Of a stretch of DNA of 64,000 bases, positions 13,560 to 26,949 are shown one piece after another. Position 1 is the first letter of the stretch, and each line of letters begins with the position of its first letter. The stretch is from Loxodes magnus (lineage: Eukaryota; Ciliophora; Karyorelictea; Loxodida; Loxodidae). Made by a program: the position numbers and the translations under genes. A model generated the notes under the pieces. It did no database searches and had not been told where the DNA came from. It was given only the letters and a program-made list of their open reading frames with translations. The stretch covers positions 60,651 to 124,650 of the forward strand of contig CAMPDV010001237.1 of the NCBI GenBank assembly GCA_946699065.1, in the 5' to 3' direction.

Positions 13560-14149
13560 ATATTATACAACATTTTATTTATTTTATTAATACTGCATAT
13601 AAATTTTTTACTTACTTTGGTTTTTCTTACGATTTGGATATTTATGGTGATTTAAACAAAATTAAAAAACTTAAGTTGCTAAATTTCTGTTAAAATAATA
13701 ACAGAATTTTTTTAAATTAGACATATATTATTATGCTAATATAATTAGTATACCTAATATTTTGAAATCATAAAATAATAATAATTTCATTAAGATTATG
13801 TAAAAGAGTATTGAAATTTCAAAATTTTAATTTAAGATTAAATATGAAATTTTTATAATGATCTAACATGTTTCACTCACTTATTTATATTATTAAAATT
13901 AACTTAAGATGACGCTAATAATTTCAACTTAATTTTTTAATATTAATATAAATTGATAAATTTAATTATTTAAATTTTTTTTAAGTTTTAGCCTTTTGTA
14001 TTTTTACTTCTTTTTAAACTTATAGTTTATTTTTTAAGAATATTTTAAATTAAATTAAATTAATTAAAATTGAATTATGCTCTTCTTTCGACTTTATTGA
14101 ATCTACAAAATGGTTTTATTTCTTGTTTCTCTCTACGATACCATTTAAA

Positions 14150-14325
14150 TAATACTTACCTTTCCTCAAGAAAGGCTAGAAAGGATGAGATCAGAATGGA
14201 ATGATTTTCTCCTCAAAGCTAAAAGCTTCCAAACAGTGTTGGTGTTCAGTAATAATTGCGCACCTTCGCTTACTAGATTGTTAAAAACGTCCACAGTCAA
14301 TTTCCATCTGGTTTCCATTTTTTAT
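14150..14325. other. GC-richer islet, unassigned
   Basis: About 175 bp clearly less AT-rich than its surroundings, with no similarity that I can see to other repeats of this window and no protein motif. Possibly an old insertion. Confidence 0.25.
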
Positions 14326-14730
14326 ATAATTTTAGATAATTAATAAATTCTTATTTTATACTTATTTTATGTTAATTTTTTAACTTAATTTTGATATATT
14401 TATAATTTATACCGCTTAAACAATTTTGAAAACTATTAAGTTTAATTAAAATACTAATGGTACTTTAATTTCTAATTTAATAAACATTTATTTCAAAAGT
14501 TCATATAATTTAACCATTTTGATTTCTGATATTTTTTCTTTTGCAAAAGCCTTGAATAAAATGAAATTTTTAGTAAAAATAATAGATTGAACTGAGCTTA
14601 GTCATCAGAATAAAATTTACAGAAGTAAATTAAAAAAATGCGGTTAGTAATGATCCAACTAAAACTGTATAAGTAATAGTTTAAACTAAAATATCAGAAT
14701 TATGAATTTACTTCCTTTTATAAGGAATAT

Positions 14731-15120
14731 ATGGATATCGGTCGCGGTCAGGAGAAATAGTATGTAATCTGGTGCAGTTTATACTGTATTGCGAGTAATC
14801 ACGCACTAGATATCACCTGGAGAAAGGTGGAAAAGCTCGGAAGAAACAAATCTGACTTACCCGGGGGTCATCGCTAGCAGTATGTACATTTGACTAACGG
14901 GCCTTCTAATGGCTTAATTACTAATTCTTATTTTGATCTTATTCAAGATGACTCAAACATTTGATTCAAGATTTGAGAATAATCTTTAATAAACAGATTC
15001 TAATTTGGAGAAGTTGATGTGACTCATTGGATGGTTAGAATGAATACAAGAAGCACGAGAAAACTTTCTTTTAATATTAATATTGAAAGAAATGGGCGCC
15101 ATCTAGGCGCTACACTCTCT
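14731..15120 (+). repeat. 0.4-kb dispersed repeat, copy 1
   Basis: A 390-bp unit whose reverse complement appears at 24807-25203 and 26313-26701. The best-conserved core reads TGGTGYARTNTATACTGYAT followed by GCGAGTAATC-like sequence. A second conserved block near 14925-14990 is centred on CTAATTCTTATTYTGATCTT. Insertions and deletions between copies are not multiples of three, which argues against a protein. The size, discrete ends and lack of coding constraint fit a SINE-like or MITE-like element, or a non-coding RNA family. No poly(A) tail, terminal inverted repeat or clear target duplication is visible by eye. Confidence 0.65.
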
Positions 15121-17719
15121 ATAATAATATTATTTATTTGATATTTTAAAACCATAAAGGCTTCCGTAACAATTTTCGTCATAAAATTGCTACAATTGAC
15201 ATCGAAATTAGTTCCAATTTATCACATTCACTGTCAGAGAAATTTCTTAAGCCATAGTTAGGAGTTAATCTGAACTTAAAAATTTTCAAAATTATAATCG
15301 TGCTAGCACTTTAACTTTATATTAATAGATTAATTTGAATCTTGTTCTAAATTTTTTTCACTTTCTTAGTTTTCCAGTACCATTACTGTAAATTTTCGAG
15401 TTTAAGTATTTTTATTTTTAAACCCAAGATTTTTGAGTATTTCACCCTTGGCACTTTTTCTTGTCTTTACTTCGTGGGTGAGTTTTTCAAGTTATCTGAT
15501 GACACTTTATGAATCATTTCCTGGTTCTATTCTCTATTAATATCTATTTTAAATTTTTTAGATGCGAATTATATCATTATTAGTTTCCTCTTCTTCATTA
15601 AAAAAAATTATAGTGAAATTTTATCACATTTATTCAGAAGTCATTAAACTATTACATTTAAGAAGGAGTAAATATAAAAAGATCTAAAAATAATTTCTTA
15701 ACATATTGGATTATTTTGATCATTTTTTTAAGGCTTTCATTTCTCATTAAACAGACTTCTGATAATTAAAAAAAATATGTTTTTTAGGAGCAGTCTAGAT
15801 ATAGCAAAAGAGAATAAAAAAATTGTCTATCATTTCTTCCCATAAATTATTTTATAAAAATTAATGAAGTTTTAAGTTTTAACTTGATGAATATAAAATA
15901 ACTTTTTTCATTAATTAAATATATTTTATTTTTTATTATAAAATAAGAGACTTATTATTCTATAGTATCTCTAACTTTTTATTTAAGATTCTAATTTTTA
16001 ATGTTTTTTCATTCAATATTTCGGTTTTTTTTTATTTTTAGATACAAATTTTATATTTTTAAATTTTTCTCTCAAAGATTATACAAAAAAAGTGCATTTT
16101 ATTATTTAAAAAGGTTTAAAGGATGTTTAGAATTTCTTTCAAATTTATTTGATTTTTATATTTTTTTATAATTAGCATCAAGTTTAAAAGTAGGATTATA
16201 AAGAAATTTTATGAAGACCGTGCTTTAGATTAAATTTATATCAAATTACTTTTTCTTCTTTCTTAATATCTTAAATTAATCTTTTCCTGCGTATATTTTT
16301 CTTTAAGTTGAATATATCTTTCATTAAACTAAAATTAATTTTTTCTATTATATTAAATATTTTCTTTTTTTATTCGTTTTAAAAAAAAAAAAAAATTTGA
16401 AAATAATTTAAACCTGCTAAACGCTGGGTGAAAAACGCAATCATTTGTAATTTTATATTATATTTCATTTAATAAAATAAAATAAATACATTTTAATAAA
16501 ACCAATCTAAAGAAAAAAAGTTTTAATATTTATACAAAAAAGTTTAAAAAAGTAAAAATTAAAAAATAAATTAAAAATAAACTTTAAAAAGTAAATCGTA
16601 AGTAATAGTAAAGCCAAAAAAACAGTATATAGGATAAAAATATTTTAAGCGAAAATGTTAATGAAATAACCAAAAAAAGTACAAAAATACGAAACATGGA
16701 ATTTATAACCTTATATTGAAAAAATTGTATGTTTAAATTAAAAAATTAAAGGAAAATTAATAGAAAGATTGAAATAAAACGAATAAAAATAGCCAAAATC
16801 TTAAATTTTAAACAAGCAAATTTCAGAAATGGTAAAAAAAATAAAAAAGGAAACATAAAAACTTTATTAACAAATCTGAAAAATTACTTGCAAAATAAAA
16901 ATAAGAATTAAAAAAGAAAAATCAAGTAAAAAAAATGAAAAAAAAATCTAAAAACGAATTAATGAAAATCCCAAAATTTAAAAAGTAATTATTGAAGATT
17001 ACAATATAAAGAAAAGTAAATAATAATAGTTTGAAGTAGATATAAGAATTAATTAAGGAAAACTGAATGAAAATTCTAAAATAGAACTTTCGAAAACTTT
17101 AGAAAGATTTAATAAAGAGTCTAAGAGAGAAATCGAAAGTAAAAAAATAACAATTTTAAATTTCATATACTGTTCTTATTCAAAGTACAAGTAAATCAAG
17201 AATACTTTAATTTAAAATTATAGCATGCGAAAAAAAAGAGATCAGAATACGAATAACTAACTCTAAAAAGAAATCGGAAACATGAAGAAAAAAGTAAAAC
17301 TTAAAAATATCAAAAGATTAAAAAAATTAAAAAGAAAATAATACCTTAAATATAAGCCAGATTGTTAAAGAAAAAAAAAAAGCAAATTTTTAGTATAAAA
17401 AAGAACATATATTAAAAAAAGATTTAAAAAAATTGCAGAAAATAAGAATATGAGTCTGCGATATCTTTCGTTAAAAACGAAAACAAAACAGAAAAAAAAG
17501 TTAGTTGTTTAGAAAATCGATATAAAAAAAATCTTAAAAAAAGCACTAAAAAAAAAAAAAAACTTATAAAATTATGTAAAAGCTGAAGAAGACAAAAAAA
17601 CATTGCAAATTCAAAGATAAAAAATAAAAAAATAGGAAAAAAACGAATATAAGCCAGAAGAAATCTTATGAAATAAATAAGCCAAGATTAAAAAAAATAG
17701 AAAAAGGCTATTTAAATAA
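15121..17719. other. AT-rich, strand-asymmetric non-coding stretch
   Basis: The plus strand is T-rich up to about 16380, where a poly(A) run occurs, and then A-rich through to about 18000. No gene found. Confidence 0.5.
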
Positions 17720-17827
17720 AAAGGCATAAAGCTTAGTTAGAGCAAACTAAAATAAATGAACGGCAATCCAAAACTTAAAAAAAATTTTTTTTTGCAATAT
17801 TTGAAGGCCTGAAGTAAGCGTAAGCTT
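17720..17827 (+). repeat. Direct repeat pair, left unit
   Basis: Begins AAAGGCATAAAGCT and ends AAGCGTAAGCTT. It recurs about 211 bp downstream at 17931-18031 with scattered differences and length variation in an A/T run. Probably a local duplication of about 210 bp in which the ends are best preserved. Confidence 0.6.
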
Positions 17828-17930
17828 TGGGATGCTTGAAAGAAAACTGAAGAATAAGAATCAGAAAACAGAAGTATTAAGTAATGGAAGAGGCAGCTGA
17901 AATTTAAGGTGAAAGAGAAGCTTTAACATA

Positions 17931-18031
17931 AAAGGCATAAAGCTCAGTTAGAACAAGTTAAAATAAATAAAAAGCAGCCCAAAGCTTAAAAAAAATTGCA
18001 ACATTTTAGGTCCTGAAGCAAGCGTAAGCTT
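17931..18031 (+). repeat. Direct repeat pair, right unit
   Basis: Second unit of the pair starting at 17720. The plus strand changes from A-rich to T-rich immediately after it. Confidence 0.6.
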
Positions 18032-18039
18032 ATTGAGTA

Positions 18040-19900
18040 CTAAGAATATTTTTATAAAAAAGCGGAAGATTTTTTTTGGTATTGTTATTCTGATTTTTTT
18101 TAATATAAATTTAAAAGACGAAGCAAAATCATCATGTTTTTTCCCTTTTTTTGAACTTGATTTTTTATTCCTTAACTCTTTTAATTTATTTTCTTTTTAT
18201 ATCTTTACGATAATCTTTTTTTTTTAGTTTTTTTCTTATTTTTCTGGCACTTTTTTTTTTCAGTTTTGACTATTCTTAAAATTTTTATATATTTTTTTTA
18301 CATATTTTATACTTATTTTAAAAATTAACTTCGATCAAAAACTAGCAGATTTTAGTTTTAACATGTTTTTTTTCAATAATTTTTATAACAGATCTTAGGA
18401 TAACATTTTATTTTATTTGATTTCCTTTGATGACTCCTTTTTTTTCTATTTTTAATTTTTAAAAACATTCAATTAAAATTTATTTAATATCTTTTAAAAA
18501 TATTGTCTGCATTGAAACGTTTAACTTTTTTTTTCAAATCTAAATTATAAAGAAGCATGCTTTAGATTAAATTTCTTCTTTGAGGTATTTTTAACTTATG
18601 ATATTACACTACAGTCCTCTTAAATACAACTTTTTTATTTAGATTTAATTTTTTTTCTTCATCAATATTTCTTTTAAAAAACAACACAAAATGACTTTTA
18701 CCCTCCAGCCATCAAAACTTTGCTTACTAAGCTGAATTTACTTTTTTAAATTGAATATCTTTTTCAACAGCTTGATCTAAATTTCTTTGTTTTTTTCCTT
18801 TATTATAAAGATCATTTTAAACACCTAACTCTTAAGTTTTATTTGCAATACTTATTAGTTTAATTTTGTAAGCTTTTTAGTTGCGCATTTTCTCTTCACT
18901 TAATCTTAACTTTTCGTTTTTTATCACTCTATTCTTTGGTTATTTCAGGCGGGGCATACATTTTTTGATGTCTATCAGATTAGTTGTTCCAATTTGTCAC
19001 AAGCTATTTTCTGCAATTTCTCTTGAATTTCTTATCAGAATCAAATTTCTTTAGTCCATTTCGAACCTCTTAATTCCCATTTTTTACTGTAAGAACTTCT
19101 TTATCATTTTTTCTGTTTTTCTTTCTTTTATTGGGGTACTTTATTGAGACTCTTTTCGATGAAATTTAAGATTCGTGTTTAGATAGTTTCCTTTATGGAA
19201 ATTTATATTTCTTCTTGATTCTTATTTTTGGTTTGAAGACAAATACCTTTATCATAATAAGCATCTGCGTATTTATTATCAAGTTAAATGGCTGATTGAA
19301 AAATTACATTCCTTCACGATAATTTCCTAATTTTTAGAGGGAAAAACCTTTATTTTTAAGTAGATTGGATTGGCATTGCTTAGTTTTATAGCTTAGTTAA
19401 AACTTTCATTGGTTTCATTTGTTTTTCCTAATTTTTTCAGATCAACTACTTTATTATATGAGCACTTGCATTATTAGATCCTGCTTGAGATCTATATTGT
19501 AGCTCTAGGGGCTTCGTCGTATTTTTCATATTTTTAAAGTAAATTCCTTATTAAAATGAAAATTTGCATTTTTAGGGTCTATTATAATAGCTATATCAAA
19601 ATATTCGATACCTTCAATACTCTTTCCTGCTTTTCCAAATTAAATTCCTTATTAACTATATCATTACGCTTGAGATATTTTATACAATGACAAAAGCAAG
19701 TATTGACAATTGAATAGATAAAGCCAATAATGTAATTTTTAATAAAGTAATAAATATTTTATTATATTTGATCCTTCTCAATTTAAATACCTTTTACTAG
19801 TTTGTTATCTATCTAATTCTTTTAGTCTTATTAGATTTAAATTATTTACTTATGGTTATTATATCATTAAGATTTCTATAGTAGATGTAATAGTTTACTT
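18040..19900. other. T-rich non-coding stretch
   Basis: The plus strand is strongly T-rich, the mirror of the preceding A-rich block. Short hydrophobic ORFs here (for example 18033-18227) are what poly-T sequence gives in the Phe/Leu/Ser reading and are not supported as genes. Confidence 0.5.
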
Positions 19901-19925
19901 ATAATAGTACTTATCTAATTAATTA

Positions 19926-20850
19926 TTGCTAATTGTGTTTATCACTCTTAGTTTTTATTATTTAGCTACTTTTAATTTAGTATCAATCTTATTTCTTTTA
20001 TTCTATTTTTATTCTGTTTCACAACTCAGGTATGCTAGTTATCCTATTTATGTCTATTTGCTGGTTTATTTCTTTATAACAATAAATATTGGTAAATTTA
20101 CGCTACTAGTTAGAAAAGAATATCTAAGTAGCTTTCACGCTAAAGGTAGAAATTAAAATTATAGTGCTGCTAAGGTGTTAATCAATAGCCATTCCTAAGT
20201 ATACTCTACATGCCATGATATTGCTGTTAATAAAAGTAAGAATTAGCTTCTAATACACTATTATTCTAACTTCTATCCTAGCTAGTAATCTGCTAATTAG
20301 ATTTCAATATTCATATCCGAAAAAGCTATATCAAGATTATGAGATTGCTAGTAAGTAGATAGAACATCTAGATATTTCTGAAAATAGGTTGAGAAAGAAG
20401 TAAATAAGTTAGGATGCTTTAAAGCTTTTAAAATCATAGAAGAAGCTAAAGATAATGAGCCATAAACATTTTAAGGTATGGCTAATATATTAGTGTCTAG
20501 CTAGTCAACTATAAAATTTTTCCTAATTACAGATAGAGTGGAATAGATCTTTAAGATATGAATTTAATTTAAATATGAGTCTAGATATTGAAGTTATGAT
20601 ATAAAGAAAGATTTATTTAAGCATTAAATGACAAGTGCTTGCTTAAGAGAGAAAATAAATTAGTCTAAACTTTTAAGAATTTGAAGGCTATCAGGAATAT
20701 TTAAAGATTAAAATTGTTCTAAAATTTAGTGGAGAACTTGATATATTTTGGGCTTAAGAACAAGTAGAAAGTGTAAAGATACTCAATAATATGCTTTATA
20801 AAGGTACTTTCAAATCGTTAGGAGGTTTGAACTTGATAGGTATCTTAGTA
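19926..20850 (+). pseudogene. Coding-like tract of unknown family, frame disrupted
   Basis: With TAA/TAG as Gln, three consecutive stretches in different frames are free of TGA for 100 or more codons. They are a hydrophobic stretch at about 19926-20150 running on to 20330, a Lys/Gln-rich helical stretch at about 20330-20625, and a further helical stretch at about 20628-20840. The first two frames change near 20320-20330. The composition (amphipathic, Lys/Leu/Gln/Ile) looks protein-like rather than random, but I recognise no domain. It could be a decayed gene, a gene with short introns, or chance. Confidence 0.25.
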
Positions 20851-20899
20851 ATGTAATTTTTAAATCGTAGATAAGTTTAGTGAAAAAATAAATATTTTG

Positions 20900-23800
20900 A
20901 TAATCAGTGAATCAAAAATTCCATATTGGGTTTCGGACTTCGAAGAACTGAAATCAACAAAAAGAAGAGTCTGAAATACTAAGTCAACAGGCATAATAAA
21001 TTTACTAATAAAGAAATAAACTTAAACAGATTTTCTTGCTGACTTAAAATTGCTCTACTGATAAGCTAAAGAGAGGATAATGAAAGCCTTAATATTATTA
21101 ATTTTTTAAGCAAAATGATAAAAATGATTGAATGAGTCTCTGAATTTCCTTTTTAGAATATAGATTTTAAGGAAAATAACTAGAGTAAGAAGGAACGATA
21201 ATTTCTTCTTAGTTTTGCATAGTGGTTAATGTGTCTTCAGACTGATTTGAAATTTCCTTTTTAATCTTCGAGTTTTCTTTTTTACTATTTTAAAGAAATA
21301 ATTGTTTTGTCTCTCTATCTGCTTTACTCTTTATCTACCCATCATCATTGATATAGTCATTATTCAAATAATGATCTTTAGTTTTCTGTTGTATATAAGA
21401 TTCATTAAAATCACGTTATGTATTATTTATTTATGCTATAAAGTATCTTTATTAGAGTAAGTCGTGCTATCTTCAACCATAACATATAACTAGAAGTTAC
21501 TTTTAGGTTAGTTAAGTCACTTCCTTCTCTCATTTTACCTTCCTTCATTTAATTACCATCTTAAGCAGGACGAACTGCTTATGATATTTAAGATGTAGTT
21601 TATTCATTTCAATCTAAACATTTTTTTGAGCATTATATTGCAATAAAAAACTATAATAGATCAAATAGAGATAATAGCAAAAGTAGTTAATAAAGAGACA
21701 ATATAGTCAAGAATAGTTTCTTCAGTGTTAAAAAACGTGAAAATGCATGAAATGAACTTAAGAATAAAATGCAGAAGTTAAAATAATGTCTTACTAGATT
21801 TTCTTTAACTATATTAGGATCGTTATGCAAAATACTTCCTTATAGGCATACCTAAACCTACTAAAACCGTAATTTCAAAATCTTAGCCTAAATTTTTCTA
21901 TTTAGTAACAATTATAAGATTTACCAGAAAGCATCACAAGGCAATAATAAAATCTATATGCAAAATGAAATTTTTTTTAGAGTTTGGGATTGAATCTTTA
22001 ATCAAGGAAATGTCATGAAAACATTAATTGCTCATTGGAATAGTTTTGGTAGATTTAAAGAACTAAGATATAAAGCTCTATCTAAATTTTCTTTTTTCTT
22101 TGACATTACATACAGAATTATAAATATATATATTGAAAAATATTAAACGTAAGATTACTAATGATTAAGCAGGAACTAGATGCTTATAACTTGACTAATT
22201 TCCATTACTCTCTCTTTTTCATTTAAGTCCAGTCCTAAGTTTGATTCTTCATAATTTTACATTTCTTCGTTTCTCTCTTCCTAAATTTGATTCTCTTAAT
22301 CTTGCTTTTCTTCATTTTTTTCTCATTTTCTTATTCTTTTACCTCTTATACAACTGAAGCAAATATAATAAGTCCTGACTAACTACCATTTACACCTATA
22401 ATAGCTAGCTAGTTGGATTTTTTCTATTGAGCATGATGTTCCTTTATTTCACTTTCATTCGTTGACATCTCACATTTGTCACACTACATTTGAAGGTGTT
22501 TAAGTTTGGCTACAGATTAGAACATATTCGACTTAGATTTTCAATTTCTTCAGTTTACCGTTCTCATATGACTCTATTAACTATTACATAATAAGGATAC
22601 TTAATATATTTTCATTAACCACTTGTTGTGAATAGACTCCTTACAGTATCTGTCTAAATTTTACCTTTTTAAGAATAGTTAATAAAATCAATTAATTCCC
22701 GTTATTTCACATATATTTGGTTCCTCACAAATTAAAATTTTATTGCTAAACAAAATCCAGATTTGCTTGGATCTTGTATATCATAATTCTTGATTCAAAA
22801 AAATAAAATAGATTTATAATTTTAAGACTAAATATAGTTAAAAAAAGATTAAACAAATGAATCAGTTTAAAATACTAAAAAGAAAAAGAGTAGAGAAGAA
22901 TAAAACTAAAACTAGTAAATTATTCAGAAAAAATAATCAAATTTACTAAAATTTAGTGCATACCATTAAGAAAACGATTTAAATTTTGATTAGTTTGCAG
23001 TTAACAATTATTAGTTGTATTAAAAAATGTATAAAAAATCAAATAAAGTTTGTTTATAAGAACAATTAATAATTTCAACATAAGCAACAATATTATTTCC
23101 ATAAGGATCAGGAGGATTAGTTAAAGTTGATTAATAGAAGAGGTATTTAATCATTTAATTTGATTTCATTTCGAAATGAATAATAAAAAAATACTTTTAG
23201 ATTTGCTTAAAATTATAGATTTTTAATTTTAAACATAACTACAATTGAGATGTTAAAACATTTTACATGGAGTAACTTAAGTAATTATTAAAATAAGATT
23301 TTCAAAAATATTCGAATGAAATTTTTAGTTTTAAAAATAAAATTTTAGGAAGTAAAAATTTCTGAAAAGCGAAAATATCTAATTGTAAAGAGTAAAAGGA
23401 CCTCCAACTATTACATATGGTAATTTAAGCTTTTTGAAAATATTTGTAGTTTAATTTAATAATACTTACATAAAGATTTAACTTAGAATAATCCTTAGTA
23501 GTTAGTTTGATATTTTAGTATCATTAATTTTAAACAAATAAGGGTTTGAAATAGATTGGTTTTAAAAATAATAGAAGGCCTAATTCATTTATTAATAAAA
23601 TTAATGCTTAGTTTTGAATAGACTTAATATGTTATTTAAGGAAAAGAAACTTTGTTTAGAATAATAATTAAATAAAAATATTTGAGTAAAGAGAACTTAT
23701 TAATGATTTAAAAGAATTAAATAGCTAAATTAAAGCTAGAAAAATTATATGATTTTGATTCTGAAGTACCAATTAGTAAAGTAGTAAATCTATAGATCAA

Positions 23801-24000
23801 TTTAATAAAATAGAGATTTATTTGATATTTTATAATTTGTGTAGAAGCATAAATGATAAATGTTTAAAGAAAAATAAAAATGAAGAGTTCTATTAAAAAA
23901 GCTGAATTAGTAATTGAAATAAATAAAAAATTTAGTAGCAAATATAATGTTTAAAGCAATTAAAAAAATTTATTAAGACCTTTACTGTAATTTTGAAGAG
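20900..24000. other. AT-rich non-coding stretch
   Basis: No gene, RNA or repeat that I can support. Confidence 0.4.
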
Positions 24001-24052
24001 CTATCTATCTAACCTTTTTGCATCTTTCTTCAATCTTTAATACTTGCTGGAG

Positions 24053-24298
24053 GTCCAAGAACATGGCAGGATTGTGTCTCATTGCATCACCAAAGCAGAG
24101 GACGACATGTGTCAATTATGGGTACTTAAATTCCCCACCTCTGATGAAACTCGCAATATTATTTCTTTTTGTTCCAGATTTAAGTCCAAATTAAGCCAGT
24201 GCCGAAGGTCTAAGAATCTTATGTCTCAAGGCCAAACCAAAGCAGAGGAAGACATAAAGTCGATTATGGGTACTTAACTTCCCCAACCTCTGATGAAG
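24053..24298 (+). repeat. Two diverged copies of a ~93-bp unit
   Basis: Units at 24053-24147 and 24208-24298 share AAGAAYMTK, ACCAAAGCAGAGGA and the block ATTATGGGTACTTAA, and close with CCTCTGATGA. The two are about 60 bp apart and GC-richer than the region. A short ORF crosses both (TKAEDDMCQLWV in the first, TKAEEDIKSIMG in the second), so a small repeat-containing protein is conceivable, but no domain is recognised. Confidence 0.5.
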
Positions 24299-24806
24299 AT
24301 GATCTTGTTGTTCACCTTCGAACAACTATGACAGTTTTAAAAAATAATATAATAATATAAAGGATTTATTGCAAGTTGTTTTTTTTTGATTGATTGAAAA
24401 GATTATAATACAAAAATGATAAAAACATTTAACAGTGTATTTAATTGAATGAAGCCTTTTTTGCAGTTATGGATATCAAGATTCTTTTTTAATTAAAAAT
24501 TTTAATAAATTTAATGATTTGTTTAAAGAGAAAACTTGTAGATAAGTTAAAATTTTTTTAATATATACTAATATTATAAAAGCCAAAATCCTTAGTTTTC
24601 TGATAGATATTGAATGTTTCATCTTTTTTTAATTATTTATCATTTCTATTTTCAATATTGCAAACAAATTTTTAGTACTTCCTTACGATTGTAAATCTAA
24701 AAATAAATAGGTTCTTAAAAGATCTTAACTTCATTTTGTTTATCCTTTTAAATTTATAAGCAAAATAAAAATTTATTAAGTTAGATTATAAATAAATATT
24801 ATTATA

Positions 24807-25203
24807 GACGCGTAGCACCTCGTAGGCGTGCAGTTCCTTTCGTATTAATATTTAATATTAAAAAAAGTGTTCTCAATGGCTTGATTTCATTCTTTTGTCT
24901 ATAGAGTCACTTCAGCTTTTCCAAATGGAGAATCTTCTTATTAAAAATTAGTCTTGAATCTTTAGTCAAATGCTTCAGTCTTCTTGAATAAGGTCCAAAA
25001 TAATATTTAGTTGTTAAGTTTTTAATTAGAAGACCCATCAGTCAAACTTTCATACTGCTAGAGAGAACCCTCGATGTATGTTAGGCACGTCCCAACGGAG
25101 CTTATCCACCCTTCCCATGGTGGAAGCTAGCGCGAGATTATTCTCAATGCAGTATACATTGCACCAGATTACCTACTTATTCTCTGACGCAGTCGACATC
25201 CAT
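24807..25203 (-). repeat. 0.4-kb dispersed repeat, copy 2
   Basis: Reverse-complement relative of 14731-15120. The core TGGTGCAATGTATACTGCAT lies near its 5' end on the minus strand (about 25150-25170). It lies 1.1 kb from copy 3 in the same orientation, so the two could stem from a tandem event or from two insertions in the same region. Its 3' end shares a CTATAATAATATTTATTT-like flank with copy 1. Confidence 0.65.
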
Positions 25204-26312
25204 TTTATAATTAATAAATATAAAGCTACTTTAATACAATATTAATATCTATATTTTATTTATAATTTTATTAGATGAATTCAATCTTTTAAAAAAGTAT
25301 TTGTTCAGATAGCTTTAGTCTTAGATTTTATTTATCTTATATAAAAATATTTGCTAGTTAAATAGAATGAATTTACTCTATATTTTCTAAACTTTATAAC
25401 TAAAAAAGTATTTATAAGTATAGCAAGATCTTATATAATTAAATACAAATATAATTATTAATTATAATAACAGTAATTATAGTGATTCTACTATTTTTAG
25501 GTTAACCACTTTAAGTTTAAATTTATTTTGTTTTAGCGAATTTCTGATGCTTCTTACAGAGTTACCCCACATTTTTTTGTTCTTATTTTTCTACTTTTTA
25601 ATCTTCTTCTTATTCTTCTAGTATAATATGCCCTTATGTTCTTTCTAATTATTTCCTAGTTTAGTTATGTTTGCTTTGTTTATTCTTGCATTCATTTTTA
25701 TCCTTAGTAAATAAATTAGTCATTATTGCGTCAAATGTTTCCAATTCAATTTATTTCGAAGTTTTATTTCAATTATTTTTTATTTTTTTGTGAAAAACCA
25801 ACAATATCTGACTAAGTGTACTCTTCTCTTGAAAAAACAGTATCTTGATATCTTTTCTATTTATAGACTTTTATTTACTTTGTCTCAATATCCATCCTAT
25901 CTTCATAGGATTAATTTTTTTAATCGATTTATTAAGAATATAATGCTATCTTATTAAGCTTCTCCTCTATTTATACAATTCTTATATTCATCTCCAAACA
26001 TTCAGGTTTTTTCAGATTTCCTTTTTAATTAGTTATTATCTTACTAGATCTTCACAGTACCTTATAACAAACCCTTAATTTTTTATTTAGTCCTTAGCTT
26101 AGTTCTAGAGATTTCTATTTTCTGAATATAACTTGTATATTTCCTTTAGTAGTTAAGATTAAAAATGGTCTATATATTTTCTTTATTGAGATATAAACCA
26201 TTTTTCCATATTTTTTATATTATAGATTATCTGTTTGATTTACTTATTATTTTTATTCTGTAGTATCTTATATAATATTGCTAACTAGTTAGTTATAGCT
26301 AAGTTTAATTAT

Positions 26313-26701
26313 AGAGTGTGTGGTACCTCTTTTTCGTGCTGTTCTTTTAGCACTAATATTAAACGGGATGTTCTCATACTTCTTGTTGACATTCTATTCG
26401 TCTATTGAGTCACGTCAGCTTCTCCAATTGGGTAATTCTTTTATTAAAGATTATGATTAAATCTTGAACCAAATGTTTCAATCTTCTTGATTAAGATCAG
26501 AATAAGAATTAGCAGTTGAGTTATTAGCTGCGTGTCAGTCTAACTTTCATACTGTTTGTGAGTACGCTAGGAAAAGTAAGGTTTGTCTCTTCCGAGTTTA
26601 TCCATTCTTCCCCATATGACATCAAGTGCGAGATTACTCGCAATGCAGTATACACTACACCAGAATATCTAATAGTTCTCTTAACCGCGGCCAGCAACCA
26701 T
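26313..26701 (-). repeat. 0.4-kb dispersed repeat, copy 3
   Basis: Third member of the family, in the same orientation as copy 2. Its 5' end (minus strand) reads ATGGTTGCTGGCCGCGG, comparable with ATGGATATCGGTCGCGG in copy 1. Roughly 70-75% similar to copy 1 by eye. Confidence 0.65.
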
Positions 26702-26949
26702 AATTTTATATAATAGCAAAATAACTAAAAATTGATAAATGGATTAATCTATATACTTCTAAAAGAACTAGTTTAGACACTTAGAGAGAAAAAAGGCATA
26801 AGAAATATAGAAAATTCAATAGCTACAAGAGTAATCAAGTTGAAGGTAAGTGATAATCAGATTTGTTGAGATAAGAGATTCTAAGAATGAAGCTGGTCTA
26901 AAACTCTAAAGTCAGTTAGATAAAATGAAAACTAATTTACTTCTTACAT

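Noticed and set aside
14731-15120. The 0.4-kb repeat as a protein gene beginning MDIGRG
   Set aside because: The copies differ by indels that break the frame, and similarity is at nucleotide rather than codon level.
18033-18227. 64-codon Phe-rich ORF
   Set aside because: Product of poly-T sequence; no domain and no supporting context.
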